From DAOVVL01 sp965603095 (lineage in GTDB: Bacteria; Pseudomonadota; Alphaproteobacteria; Rhodospirillales; Magnetovibrionaceae): a DNA stretch of 45,101 nt. Where the stretch lies: positions 1-45,101 of the forward strand of contig CBFDBQ010000008.1 of the NCBI GenBank assembly GCA_965603095.1, read 5' to 3'. Position numbers and translations under genes: made by a program. The notes beneath the pieces are model-generated. The model saw only the letters and a program-made list of their open reading frames with translations. It did no database searches and was not told the origin of the DNA. Positions within the stretch are counted from its first letter, which is position 1. The number at the start of each line of letters is the position of its first letter. Below are positions 1-8,782 of this stretch, one piece after another.

Positions 1-343
1 GGAATTAGTTTATTTTAAGCAAACCATCCATTTAAAACTATTAGCTCTAAAACCACTGGTTCGCCGTTTAATTGATTTTTCTGACCGATTATTCCCGGAC
101 AGCAGATTTATCCTTAATATACCGAGTTATATAATAACCACCCCCCCCGAATAGAAAAATCCCTTTCCTTTCAGGGTATAACAGCAACTTTTTAGCACAT
201 AAGACAGTATTTTTGGCAAAAAATTTCTTATAATACCGCCAGTTAAATTCATACAGCCTATAATCATGCCCCAGAAGTCTCGTCCATGTTATGATTTAAG
301 CGCCATATAAGGCCTTTTAGACCATTCCTTGAAAGAGTTAGTG
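1..343. other. Leading stretch without a recognisable gene
   Basis: I see no convincing coding region here. The stretch is AT-rich, holds a run of eight to nine C residues near 141-149, and has a TATAAT-like hexamer at 229-234. That hexamer could be the -10 element of the promoter for the gene starting at 344, but no good -35 sits 16-18 bp upstream. Confidence 0.4.
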
Positions 344-697
344 ATGTCAATCTACACCGGTAAACGCGATGGAAAAGTGATAAGTGTCACTGTTGACGGG
401 GTTTTTCTCGATCCCAGAACAGATATTAGAGATTTGTCTTCAGATGGCTTTGAGTGGGGTTATGTTGGTTCCGGCCCTTATCAGCTTGCCCTAGCCATGC
501 TCGCAGATCATTTTGACAATGATAAACTGGCGCTAGGTAATTATAGATCTTTTTGCGAAACTCGGGTCATTCGTTTTGATAATGAAAGTTGGGTTATGGA
601 AAGCGATGAAATTGATACTGCCCTAGAAGGAGTAATTGAGGTTGATATGACTTTGGAAGAATTGCTAAATAAGGCCCGTGGCATCGTAATAGACTGA
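344..697 (+). CDS. DUF6166 domain protein
   Basis: A protein of 117 residues. The core 'FEWGYVGSGPYQLALAML' followed by an acidic residue/alanine/tyrosine stretch matches the DUF6166 pattern (WGY.GSGP.QLALA). These are small soluble proteins of unknown function. I prefer ATG 344, with an AAAGAG purine tract just upstream, over the in-frame TTG at 329, which lacks a clear Shine-Dalgarno. It stands alone, with the next gene 110 bp away. Function is not known; the family assignment is fairly firm and the role is not. Confidence 0.7.
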   Translation: MSIYTGKRDGKVISVTVDGVFLDPRTDIRDLSSDGFEWGYVGSGPYQLALAMLADHFDNDKLALGNYRSFCETRVIRFDNESWVMESDEIDTALEGVIEVDMTLEELLNKARGIVID

Positions 698-810
698 TTT
701 TAAACGATAAATCCATCATAAAATAGTATGTTTTCTGTGATGTTGCTCACTTCGCAGGGGCCGTATTGGGGCTATTATATAATACAAGCTACAGAAGGAT
801 GGATGGTTAA

Positions 811-957
811 ATGGCAATTTATGGATCAATTTGGGCTATGTGGAGCCAGCTTTTTAGCGCAATTCCCTATGGCGACCCATGGGTAGCCTCCTTTGCCGCA
901 GTATTTGCCATGATGGCTACTGGAAAGGCCATAAAAACCATCATGGAATATACGTAA
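811..957 (+). CDS. Small hydrophobic protein, 48 aa
   Basis: An open frame from ATG 811 to TAA 955-957 encodes 48 residues, starting MAIYGSIWAMW and ending KTIMEYT. It has a purine-rich AGAAGGATGG tract upstream. The product is hydrophobic with aromatic residues and a short basic tail (GKAIKT), compatible with one membrane-associated helix. I do not recognise a family. It could be a real microprotein or chance; the ribosome site and clean position between genes favour real. Confidence 0.45.
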   Translation: MAIYGSIWAMWSQLFSAIPYGDPWVASFAAVFAMMATGKAIKTIMEYT

Positions 958-975
958 AAGCTAATATTCTCCTCC

Positions 976-2898
976 CTAGCGGTTTTCTCTGTTAAATCTG
1001 AAAAGATAAAAGCTATCACCCGCATCACCCGGCAGGGTAATGGCTTCTAGCCATTTGGGCTGTCTTCCATCGGCCATCATTCTGGTCAGGGTTTCACCCG
1101 GGGTATTTAGATAAACTCTTTCTTCGATTGTATCTTTGCAAAATGCCAGATAGTCGATGTTGCGTTTGGATAATATTGAAAAAGATTCTTCCAAATTGGT
1201 ACTGGCAAGAACTTTGAAGCTATCAAGAATGCCTTCGGTGTTTCGGTGATGTGGTGTGCCGACAACATTTTGTCCAGTTCGATAAAGAACTTCTGGCCCT
1301 TCGTGTATGCGGGTCATGATATTTATCTTGCGACCACTTTGCTCACCGATTTTTTTTAATTGAGGCGCAATATCTGACCATTTGCAATTTTTAGATGCTT
1401 CACCATCGGTTGTTTCGTTGGTCAATAAACTAGTTAGCAAAAGCGCGCCTAGGGCGGGCGCAACAAACACCGAGGCAACGATTGGTACCCTGAATATAGG
1501 GGTTTTTGGATTTGTTCCTATGGTTGGCCCAGCGCTGAAATCAAAAAGCATTTGCGCTAGTGCCGCCAACGGAACGGCCAAAACTATCCCTAAATATGCT
1601 GACCAACGAACTTGATAAATGCTAAGCGGTACAAAAATAATAATTCCTAAAATAATAACCAGCACCAAGCCATAATTAGGAAATTCTTTTTTATTGCATA
1701 CCTTCTTTAACCACCACGCCACCCATAAAAGCGGTGCAAGGTGCATAATAGCTAATGAGTATGATGCCGCGTTGCCATCAAACATTGGCCTTAGTTCTTC
1801 AATTTTATTTAACCACGCCTCTTGCAGCCTTATATCCATAGCACCAGCAAAAGGACCTTTAAAAAAATCAGGAAATATTAAAAATAAAATAATTGCCGGA
1901 ACCGCAACCATCACGGTTCCACCAATAAATCTATCGGTATAAGTCAACGTGGTTTTTTTGTTTTTCCTTAACCGCCATATTAATTCAGCAACCAAAGCCA
2001 ACATTAAAAAAAGCGTTATATGCGGTATGGAAATACGGTCATATTCTACCGCTTGAAACCACTGGGCAGGGGGGCGTTCAAGGGCAATTGCGACAATACC
2101 AGCCAAGGCCAACCCCCATAGGAACCAGCGCAATTTGTTCAGATATTCTAGCTTTCCCTTGATGAGCCAGAAAAAACCAATAACCCCCGCGCCAAAGGCG
2201 ACGGTAACCAAGGCTTCGACGCTGGTCCAAACTGCCACAGCCGCAACGGCACCTGCAATGATTGGATGCCTAATATTTTTATTGCCATAACTATCATCCT
2301 CGTCTTCATCATCTTCATAAAGCATTATGATGAGATATGAAAAAACAACGGCAAACAAAAAAACCAGCAACGAATGATGGTCGGGACGGGCTGCATAGAA
2401 GTAATTTTTTGTTACCGGCGCAACAACCACTAAAATTGCCATTGAGATTTGTCCGCGGGTATCTAAAAATGACCTGCTCGCCCGAAACAATACTAAAATT
2501 GAAAGCATTGCTAAAAAAGGGCTTACGCCAACACCAGAATAATAAAGACCTCTTTCAATTCCGGTAATTGGTGCCAATAAAAGACCGCCTGTAACAATAA
2601 TTATATCAAGCGGCCTAGTCCAATGAAGTATCTGTCCATATGGCCAGTTGGATGATGCAGAAAAATTTCCGTACCACGAACTCCAACCAGCATTTTCAGA
2701 AATTGCCTGCACCCATTCATTTGCTCTGACCATACGCATGTAGGTATCGATGCCAAAATACCAATCGGCACCAACAACAAATTCATCGTTAAACGCATAT
2801 ACCGGAATAATTACAATCAACAATGCAAAGGCTATTCCTAAAAGCTTAAAAATGGCTAATTTTGCATCGCTGGTAATGGCATGGTTATTATTTGGCAT
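976..2898 (-). CDS. GT-C fold membrane glycosyltransferase, STT3/PglB-like
   Basis: A 640-residue polytopic membrane protein with about 11-13 hydrophobic segments and a soluble C-terminal domain after about residue 500. Near the N-terminus, in the first periplasmic loop, it carries 'GADWYFGIDTYMRMVR'. It then has 'LHWTRPLD' and 'AARPDHHSL'. An acidic motif in loop 1, an aromatic-rich HW.R..D motif and a DHH motif are the arrangement of STT3/oligosaccharyltransferase-like GT-C enzymes, which move sugars from polyprenyl carriers in the periplasm. The classical WWDYG acceptor motif of true oligosaccharyltransferases is not evident, so the acceptor is unknown. It is divergent from the MarR gene at 3015, and no glycan-synthesis genes lie nearby. 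Confidence 0.55.
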   Translation of the reverse strand: MPNNNHAITSDAKLAIFKLLGIAFALLIVIIPVYAFNDEFVVGADWYFGIDTYMRMVRANEWVQAISENAGWSSWYGNFSASSNWPYGQILHWTRPLDIIIVTGGLLLAPITGIERGLYYSGVGVSPFLAMLSILVLFRASRSFLDTRGQISMAILVVVAPVTKNYFYAARPDHHSLLVFLFAVVFSYLIIMLYEDDEDEDDSYGNKNIRHPIIAGAVAAVAVWTSVEALVTVAFGAGVIGFFWLIKGKLEYLNKLRWFLWGLALAGIVAIALERPPAQWFQAVEYDRISIPHITLFLMLALVAELIWRLRKNKKTTLTYTDRFIGGTVMVAVPAIILFLIFPDFFKGPFAGAMDIRLQEAWLNKIEELRPMFDGNAASYSLAIMHLAPLLWVAWWLKKVCNKKEFPNYGLVLVIILGIIIFVPLSIYQVRWSAYLGIVLAVPLAALAQMLFDFSAGPTIGTNPKTPIFRVPIVASVFVAPALGALLLTSLLTNETTDGEASKNCKWSDIAPQLKKIGEQSGRKINIMTRIHEGPEVLYRTGQNVVGTPHHRNTEGILDSFKVLASTNLEESFSILSKRNIDYLAFCKDTIEERVYLNTPGETLTRMMADGRQPKWLEAITLPGDAGDSFYLFRFNRENR

Positions 2899-2964
2899 TT
2901 TACAAAGATGGCCGAAAAGGCTGAAAAATACCAGCCCTGCTTAATCTTGTCGGGGGTATAAAAA

Positions 2965-2982
2965 AGACCTATAAGTCTAGGT
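2965..2982. promoter_or_regulatory. Nested palindrome, candidate MarR operator
   Basis: Two overlapping inverted repeats lie in the divergent intergenic region: AGAC-CTATAA-GTCT (2965-2978) and ACCTA-TAAGTC-TAGGT (2967-2982). The position, 33-50 bp before the MarR-family gene at 3015 and 67 bp before the glycosyltransferase start, suits an autoregulatory operator. Binding is inference. Confidence 0.4.
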
Positions 2983-3014
2983 ACAATAAGTTGGACAGTT
3001 GGGAGCAGTAACCT

Positions 3015-3470
3015 TTGAAAAAGAACTATCTTGAGCTAACCAGAATAATAGAGCGTATGCACAGACGCTTTCTGGATGTTCTTCGTGCCGAACTTGCACG
3101 CATGGAAGTAAAAGACCTTAACGCCGTTCAGGCTTTACTGCTTAGCAATATAGGTGAAGAAGAAATAGTTATTAGAGATTTGGTTGAGCGTGGTTATTAC
3201 CAAGGCTCCAATGTTTCTTATAATATTAAAAAGCTCACTGAACAGGGCTACCTAGATCAAGCACGTTCGGAACATGACAAGCGCTCAGTACGCGTAAAGT
3301 TGACCGAAAAGGCTATGGAGGTAGTTGCCCGAATAAGAGAGCTTGAGGAAAAAAATGCCGCAGCATTTGCCACCACTGGAATTTCCGAAGCAGATGTTGA
3401 AAGTGCCGCAGAATCACTGCGCAAGATCGAGCGTGTCTGGAGCGATCATATTCATTATGGTGGTGAGTAG
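3015..3470 (+). CDS. MarR-family regulator, LdtR-like
   Basis: A 151-residue winged-helix regulator. The N-terminal dimerisation helices are followed by a helix-turn-helix and wing around residues 55-95 ('GYYQGSNVSYNIKKLTEQGY', then 'HDKRSVRVKLTEKA'). This segment, and 'DLNAVQALLLSNIGEEE', closely resemble the alphaproteobacterial LdtR group, which controls L,D-transpeptidase and cell-envelope stress genes. That link is established knowledge of the family, not shown here. The start is TTG 3015, with GGGAG about 10 bp upstream. It is divergent from the STT3-like gene, with a palindrome between them. Confidence 0.75.
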   Translation: MKKNYLELTRIIERMHRRFLDVLRAELARMEVKDLNAVQALLLSNIGEEEIVIRDLVERGYYQGSNVSYNIKKLTEQGYLDQARSEHDKRSVRVKLTEKAMEVVARIRELEEKNAAAFATTGISEADVESAAESLRKIERVWSDHIHYGGE

Positions 3471-3700
3471 GCCTTAAAACCCAATCCCGATACTTCATGC
3501 ACCTAATAATTGGCCATAAAATCACCAAAAATAAATGTAAATACTGCCAATTAAAGCCTGATTTTAAAGACTTTAGCTTGTTCATGACCATGACAGCTTC
3601 TATCTAAATATTGATGTAGTAAATGCGGTCTGTATCTAGGGGTATCCGTCGGCTACCACCATTCCTTTTTCTTTGCCCACTAACACAAAGTAAAGATAAG

Positions 3701-4093
3701 ATGTTACATATGGAACTTTCAAAAATACTTTATGTTGAAGATGGTCCTGATATCCAAACGGTTGCAGCTATGGCGTTGGAAATGATTGGCGGTCTAACGC
3801 TTGAGGTATGCAGTTCCGGGGAAGAGGCGCTTGCAAAAGGTGAGGGGTTTAAACCAGACCTTATTTTGCTGGACGTAATGATGCCGGAAATGGATGGCCC
3901 GACAACCCTTGGAAATCTTCGTAAAGTATCATCGTTAAACGATATTCCTGCTGTGCTCATGACCGCAAAGGTAACGCCAGCGGATGTGCAAAATTACAAA
4001 GATATGGGTGCAGTTGATGTTATACCAAAACCGTTTGACCCCATGACATTGGCCGAACAGGTAAGGGAAATATGGAATAATTGTAATGGCTGA
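3701..4093 (+). CDS. Single-domain response regulator (CheY-like)
   Basis: A 130-residue receiver domain with no output domain. The acidic pocket is 'YVEDGPD', the phosphoacceptor is Asp58 in 'LILLDVMMPEMDG', and the switch Thr ('VLMTAK') and Lys ('PKPFDP') are present. The frame is open further upstream to an ATG at 3623, but residues before 3701 look unrelated to a receiver. ATG 3701 or 3710 is the likely start. The stop overlaps the next gene's start by 8 bp, so the two are probably translationally coupled. The neighbour carries an HPt domain, so a phosphorelay between them is plausible. Confidence 0.8.
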   Translation: MLHMELSKILYVEDGPDIQTVAAMALEMIGGLTLEVCSSGEEALAKGEGFKPDLILLDVMMPEMDGPTTLGNLRKVSSLNDIPAVLMTAKVTPADVQNYKDMGAVDVIPKPFDPMTLAEQVREIWNNCNG

Positions 4094-5744
4094 TAATAAT
4101 AAAACAGTTGAGGAAAAAATGGCTGCCCTAAAGGATAGCTATGCCCGGCAGCTGGTTTCAAAAATTGATGAAATATCTTCTCACGTTTTGTCTACCTCAT
4201 CTTCGTCTAGCAATGATGCAGGTGGTGCCATAGCCTCGGTACGCGCACTTACACATAAACTTGCTGGATCGGGCGCAACCTTTGGCTTTAAAGAAGTTTC
4301 GGAAATAGCCCGCGAGATGGAGAGCGCCTGCATCAAGGTTATCGAAGGTGGAGACAAGGAAGATGGTCTGGCTGACTTTCTTGGTGAAAGGCTGAGTGCA
4401 TTAAAAAAATCCGGCTCCCATCCAGATGTTCGAAAGAATGCATCTGTTGAACAAGGACTTGGTACAAAAGTTGATGGAACCATAGGTGATAGGGAAATTA
4501 ATAACATCCTTGTCCTTGAAGGTGATGAAAAAATTAGATCGCAAATGGTTGGCGAGTTGGAACATTTTGGTTTTGTCGCTAGTGGTATCTCTCATCCCAG
4601 CAATATTACAGATGCAATCAAAGAACAAAAACCCGATGCATTTATTTGTGATATTATTTTTGATGGCAATGACGATGTGGCATTGAATGTAATTTCAAAA
4701 CTTCACAAATCTGGCGAACTAGATTGTCCCATAATTATTCATACTGAAATTGACAACATGCCACACCGTCTTGGTGCGGTGCGTGCTGGTGCCAGAAATT
4801 ACTTGGTGAAGCCTGTTGATATGGCAGACATGATTGATGTTCTTGATGCGGTGACCGCCGATGGTGAAGATGATCCATTTAGGGTTCTAATTATTGATGA
4901 TGATGAAAGCCTTTCTCGCCATACGGAATTGGTTTTACAGGGCGCTGGAATGGTGACCAGCGTTTTGAATGACCCGATGACGGTTATCGGAGTTTTAAAT
5001 GATTTTGTTCCAGAACTTATTTTGCTCGATCTTTATATGCCAGATTGTGAGGGCCATGAAGTTGCGGCCATTATTCGCCAACAAGAAGCGTTTGATGCCA
5101 TACCAATAGTTTTCCTTTCTGGTGAACGGGATGTTGAAAAACAACTTTCGGCCATGGAGTTGGGCGGCGATGATTTTTTAACCAAACCCATACAGCCTAA
5201 ACACCTTATTTCCTCCGTAAGAATACGCGCCTCGCGTTTTCGCGAGCTGCGCTCAATGATGGTGAAAGACAGCATGACCGGGCTGTACAATCACACCACA
5301 ACCAAGCAATTGATGACAAACGAGATAGATCGCGCCAAACGGCTAAATCAATCAATTGCTATGGCATCGCTGGACATTGACCATTTTAAAAACGTGAATG
5401 ACACCTACGGTCACGCAGTGGGTGACAAGGTTATTAAATCATTGGCTAGGTTATTACGCCAACGCTTAAGGGGTGCAGATATCATAGGGCGAATGGGCGG
5501 CGAAGAATTTGCCGCACTGCTTACCGGGGCCACAATCGAAGAAGCAGAAACAATATTTAATCAAATAAGACAGGCATTTTCAGAAATTGTTTTTAATTCA
5601 GATGTTAAAGATTTTTCCGTTACCCTTAGCTGCGGCATAGCCGAATTTCCGGCCTATGATAGTGTTTCGTCGCTATCGGATGCTTCTGATAAGGCGCTTT
5701 ATACGGCCAAAAATGGTGGACGCAATAAGGTGGTTTTAGCTTAA
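4086..5744 (+). CDS. HPt-REC-REC-GGDEF diguanylate cyclase
   Basis: A 552-residue cytoplasmic signalling protein. Residues about 1-110 form an HPt-like helical domain with His57 in 'ALTHKLAGSG'. Residues about 138-258 are a first receiver ('FICDIIFDGND'), and about 263-385 a second receiver ('VLIIDDDES', 'LILLDLYMPDCEG', 'LTKPI'). The C-terminus is a GGDEF domain with 'GGEEF' at 471-475, 'LDIDHFKNVNDTYGH' upstream, and an RxxD inhibitory site ('RGAD') five residues before GGEEF. It should make cyclic di-GMP, with product inhibition and PleD-like control by the receivers. The added HPt and the coupled upstream receiver suggest phosphotransfer into the protein. Its stop overlaps the convergent gene's stop by 4 bp. 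Confidence 0.85.
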   Translation: MADNNKTVEEKMAALKDSYARQLVSKIDEISSHVLSTSSSSSNDAGGAIASVRALTHKLAGSGATFGFKEVSEIAREMESACIKVIEGGDKEDGLADFLGERLSALKKSGSHPDVRKNASVEQGLGTKVDGTIGDREINNILVLEGDEKIRSQMVGELEHFGFVASGISHPSNITDAIKEQKPDAFICDIIFDGNDDVALNVISKLHKSGELDCPIIIHTEIDNMPHRLGAVRAGARNYLVKPVDMADMIDVLDAVTADGEDDPFRVLIIDDDESLSRHTELVLQGAGMVTSVLNDPMTVIGVLNDFVPELILLDLYMPDCEGHEVAAIIRQQEAFDAIPIVFLSGERDVEKQLSAMELGGDDFLTKPIQPKHLISSVRIRASRFRELRSMMVKDSMTGLYNHTTTKQLMTNEIDRAKRLNQSIAMASLDIDHFKNVNDTYGHAVGDKVIKSLARLLRQRLRGADIIGRMGGEEFAALLTGATIEEAETIFNQIRQAFSEIVFNSDVKDFSVTLSCGIAEFPAYDSVSSLSDASDKALYTAKNGGRNKVVLA

Positions 5745-6421
5745 GCCAAAAGAGGAATAATTCCACTGGCAGATGCCAGATCGTCGGCTAATTTTATCTC
5801 AAATTTATTATCAGAAAGACCAAGCGCACCTTCGCGTTCGCCATGGTTTGATCCGTGGCCGCTAAGCACATGAACACCACCTTTAAGGCCAGCATTTTTT
5901 CCGGCCCCCATATCCACTGTGCGGTCACCAACAATCCAAGAGCGCGAAAGATCAACCCCCATTAATTCTTCTGCCAAATGAAGCATGCCGGGGTTTGGTT
6001 TGCGTGCGGGGTGCGAAGGGTGTCCACCATACGGTGGCTTTCCCTTTTCATGAAAGGGGCAGGCAAAAACGCCATCGATTACACCGCCAGCAGATTTAAT
6101 ATCATCCAATAGGTGTGCTTGAACATTTACAAATTCATCCCAGCCAAAATATCCATATGCGATACCAGCTTGATTGGTCACCAATATAACGGGCACATAT
6201 TTTTGGTTTGCTAATTTTATCACCTTACCAGCGTCGGGCATCAGCTTAACATCCTCAACCTTGTGCATATAATTTTCTTCGACACAAACAACCCCATCAC
6301 GGTCAAGAAAAAGCGCAGGCTTGCCCTCGGTCGTATTTTTAGGTGACAAGGTCTGCGTCCAAACTCCGTTCCGAAGAACCGCACCGGGTGGAAATGATTT
6401 AGGTTGGGGAAAATCGTTCAT
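5741..6421 (-). CDS. HAD-IIIA phosphatase, GmhB-like
   Basis: A 226-residue protein. 'LFLDRDGVV' is the HAD nucleophile motif, 'LVTNQAGI' the second, and 'IVGDRTVDMGAGKNAG' the acidic motif. 'ARKPNPGM' is characteristic of the GmhB and histidinol-phosphatase branch. GmhB removes the 7-phosphate of heptose bisphosphate during LPS core synthesis. The usual Cys/His zinc loop is present in altered form: one Cys-x2-His ('CPFH'), then two histidines in 'GGHPSH' where cysteines are common. Substrate is therefore uncertain. It follows the degenerate SDR gene by 16 bp at the end of the nad operon; a housekeeping sugar-phosphate role is inferred. Confidence 0.65.
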   Translation of the reverse strand: MNDFPQPKSFPPGAVLRNGVWTQTLSPKNTTEGKPALFLDRDGVVCVEENYMHKVEDVKLMPDAGKVIKLANQKYVPVILVTNQAGIAYGYFGWDEFVNVQAHLLDDIKSAGGVIDGVFACPFHEKGKPPYGGHPSHPARKPNPGMLHLAEELMGVDLSRSWIVGDRTVDMGAGKNAGLKGGVHVLSGHGSNHGEREGALGLSDNKFEIKLADDLASASGIIPLLA

Positions 6422-6437
6422 CGGGTATCAATCTTTT

Positions 6438-7130
6438 TTATTCAGCGTTAATGGCATTGGGTGAAAGCAATGAACCAGATTTGAACCGTTTTGCATCGCA
6501 GGCAATGCGCGATATTGCCGATGCTACACTAGCACCGTCTCCACCGCGCCCGGTAACAAGGCCAAGTATGTGAGGTGCATCAGAGCCTTCGCTTTCGCTT
6601 TTGCCCAACGCTTCTACTAGCGACATCAATGCCCCACCACCAGCACTGGCGCAGGCATCATCAATATCTGGAGAATTGGGTGTATCAATAACCACAATAA
6701 CAAGACTGTCCGGGGTTTCATACATATTGGACCACATTTCCCGTATCATGTTAATGGGTGCGTAAACCGCCGCTTCCCACGCTTTGCGCCATGTATCATC
6801 ACGAATGGAACCGATGCGTCCCATCGGCAGATTACCGGAACAGCTTACAAAAACATTGGCATCACCACATGAAAGCGCCAATGCTTCTGCGTCTACCGCA
6901 TTAGCAGGATTTGCAATATGGGTTTCAACCTCAACAGCGAATTCCTGTTTTATTTCGTTTGCTGTGCGTTCAAGCGAGCTTGCGCCGATACCACTTAAGC
7001 AAAGATCTGCTCCGGTTTGCGCTAGTGCCCGTGCGGCCGCAAGGCCAACCCCACCAGCCGCACCGGTTATAAGAGCTTTTTTCCCGCTTAATGGGCCGCC
7101 TAATGTTTTAGTAAGTATTTCATCGTTCAT
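6438..7130 (-). CDS. SDR-family protein lacking the catalytic tetrad
   Basis: A 230-residue Rossmann-fold protein. The N-terminal nucleotide motif is intact ('ALITGAAGGVGLAAARALA'), and 'NVFVSCSGN' occupies the NNAG position. Where SDR enzymes carry Ser, then Tyr-x3-Lys, this protein reads 'VVIDTPNSPD' and 'CASAGGGALMSL', so Tyr and Lys are absent. It may bind nucleotide without oxidoreductase activity, or use other chemistry. It starts 6 bp after nadB ends and precedes the GmhB-like gene, so it is expressed with NAD biosynthesis. What it does there is unknown. Confidence 0.6.
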   Translation of the reverse strand: MNDEILTKTLGGPLSGKKALITGAAGGVGLAAARALAQTGADLCLSGIGASSLERTANEIKQEFAVEVETHIANPANAVDAEALALSCGDANVFVSCSGNLPMGRIGSIRDDTWRKAWEAAVYAPINMIREMWSNMYETPDSLVIVVIDTPNSPDIDDACASAGGGALMSLVEALGKSESEGSDAPHILGLVTGRGGDGASVASAISRIACDAKRFKSGSLLSPNAINAE

Positions 7131-7136
7131 AGTTTG

Positions 7137-8756
7137 CTATTCTTTTGCTTTTGATTTATCCGGGCAATTATCCGGCATAAGTATGGTTGGGCCAAGTTTT
7201 GTTTCGGAGCTATTTTTTGGATGGTCACGGGTGTAATGCAGGCCACGGCTTTCTTTTCGTAATTGGGCTGAGCGAACAATAAGTTCGGCGCAAACGCTCA
7301 TGTTTCTTAGCTCCAATAAATCGCCACTTACCCGAAAATTTCCATAATAATCATGGGCTTCTGATTGCAGCATATCAATTCGAGTTTTTGCACGCTCAAG
7401 GCGCTTGTCGGTTCTAACAATACCAACATAATCCCACATGAAATTTCTTAATTCATCCCAATTATGGGAAATTACAATTTCCTCATCCGAATCTGTTACC
7501 CGGCTTTCATCCCACGGTGGGGGCAGGGATACTTTTTCTACATTAGCAATATTTGTTTTAATATCATTTGCAGCAGCGCTTGAATAAACAAGACATTCTA
7601 AAAGTGAATTTGATGCCATGCGGTTGGCCCCATGCAATCCGGTATAGGTAACCTCGCCAATTGCATATAGGCCATCAATGTCAGTGTGGCCATTTTTATC
7701 CACCACAATCCCGCCGCAGGTATAATGGGCGGCCGGAACAACGGGCAAAGGTTCTTTGGTCATGTCAAAACCAAAACCAAGACATTTTGCGTATATTGTG
7801 GGGAAATGTTCTTGAATAAAATCTGCACCTTTGTGGCTGATATCGATATAGACGAAATCATGGCCGTGGCGTTTCATTTCATAATCTATGGCGCGAGCCA
7901 CAATGTCGCGCGGGGCTAGTTCTTCGCGTTCATCGAATTTATGCATGAAGCGTTCACCATTAGGTAGCGTTAACGCGCCACCTTCGCCACGTACGGCTTC
8001 GGAAATAAGAAAAGATTTTGCCTTGGGGTGATAAAGGCAGGTTGGATGAAACTGGGTGAACTCCATATTGCCAACCCGGCATCCGGCACGCCAAGCCATG
8101 GCAATGCCATCACCCGTGGCAACATCGGGGTTTGAAGTATAAAGATAAACTTTGCTCACCCCACCAGTTGCCAACACCACAAACGGTGCGGCAAACGAAA
8201 CTACTTTATCGATGTCGGTGTTTAACGCATACAGCCCGGTAACACGTTTTGTGCCAGTTTCTTTATTCTTTTCACAGTAAAGATCAATCGCATTGTGATT
8301 TTCAAAAATTGTAATATTGGGGTTGGCGCGAACGCGATCTTCTAGCGTTTTTTCAATTGCCTTGCCGGTGGCATCTGCTGCGTGGACGACCCGACGGTGG
8401 CTGTGGCCGCCTTCGCGGGTAAGGTGTAACTCATCTCCTTCGCGGGTAAACTCAACCCCGTACCCGGTTAGTTTTTCAATGGCCGCACGCCCGCTTTCGA
8501 CCACAAAGCGCACCACATCTTCGTCGCAAAGCCCGGCCCCAGCATCAATGGTGTCTGCAATGTGTGATTGGACGCTATCGTGTTCGTCCAGCACGGCGGC
8601 AATTCCGCCTTGGGCGTAGTAGGTATTGCTTTCATGCAGGCTGCTTTTTGTAACTACCGCAACGCGGGCGAAGCCGGCCATTTCCAGCGCGAGATTTAGC
8701 CCGGAAGCCCCACTGCCGATTACCAGCACATCAAAAATGTTATCTGCATTATTCAC
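7137..8756 (-). CDS. nadB: L-aspartate oxidase NadB
   Basis: A 539-residue flavoenzyme of the succinate dehydrogenase/fumarate reductase flavoprotein family. It oxidises L-aspartate to iminoaspartate, the first step of de novo NAD synthesis. The N-terminal FAD motif is 'VLVIGSGASGLNLALEMA'. 'NTYYAQGGIAAV', 'EFTQFHPT', 'RGEGGAL' and 'HGANRMASNSLLECLVY' are hallmark segments of NadB. Full length matches the family. Its neighbours nadC (26 bp upstream) and nadA complete the pathway to nicotinate mononucleotide in one operon. The start ATG at 8756 places the FAD motif at the expected distance. Confidence 0.95.
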   Translation of the reverse strand: MNNADNIFDVLVIGSGASGLNLALEMAGFARVAVVTKSSLHESNTYYAQGGIAAVLDEHDSVQSHIADTIDAGAGLCDEDVVRFVVESGRAAIEKLTGYGVEFTREGDELHLTREGGHSHRRVVHAADATGKAIEKTLEDRVRANPNITIFENHNAIDLYCEKNKETGTKRVTGLYALNTDIDKVVSFAAPFVVLATGGVSKVYLYTSNPDVATGDGIAMAWRAGCRVGNMEFTQFHPTCLYHPKAKSFLISEAVRGEGGALTLPNGERFMHKFDEREELAPRDIVARAIDYEMKRHGHDFVYIDISHKGADFIQEHFPTIYAKCLGFGFDMTKEPLPVVPAAHYTCGGIVVDKNGHTDIDGLYAIGEVTYTGLHGANRMASNSLLECLVYSSAAANDIKTNIANVEKVSLPPPWDESRVTDSDEEIVISHNWDELRNFMWDYVGIVRTDKRLERAKTRIDMLQSEAHDYYGNFRVSGDLLELRNMSVCAELIVRSAQLRKESRGLHYTRDHPKNSSETKLGPTILMPDNCPDKSKAKE

Positions 8757-8782
8757 ATGGTGGTTATAGGGGTTTATGGATT

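Noticed and set aside
3623..3700. N-terminal extension of the CheY-like protein from ATG 3623
   Set aside because: The extra 26 residues do not resemble a receiver, and the receiver fold starts properly from ATG 3701.
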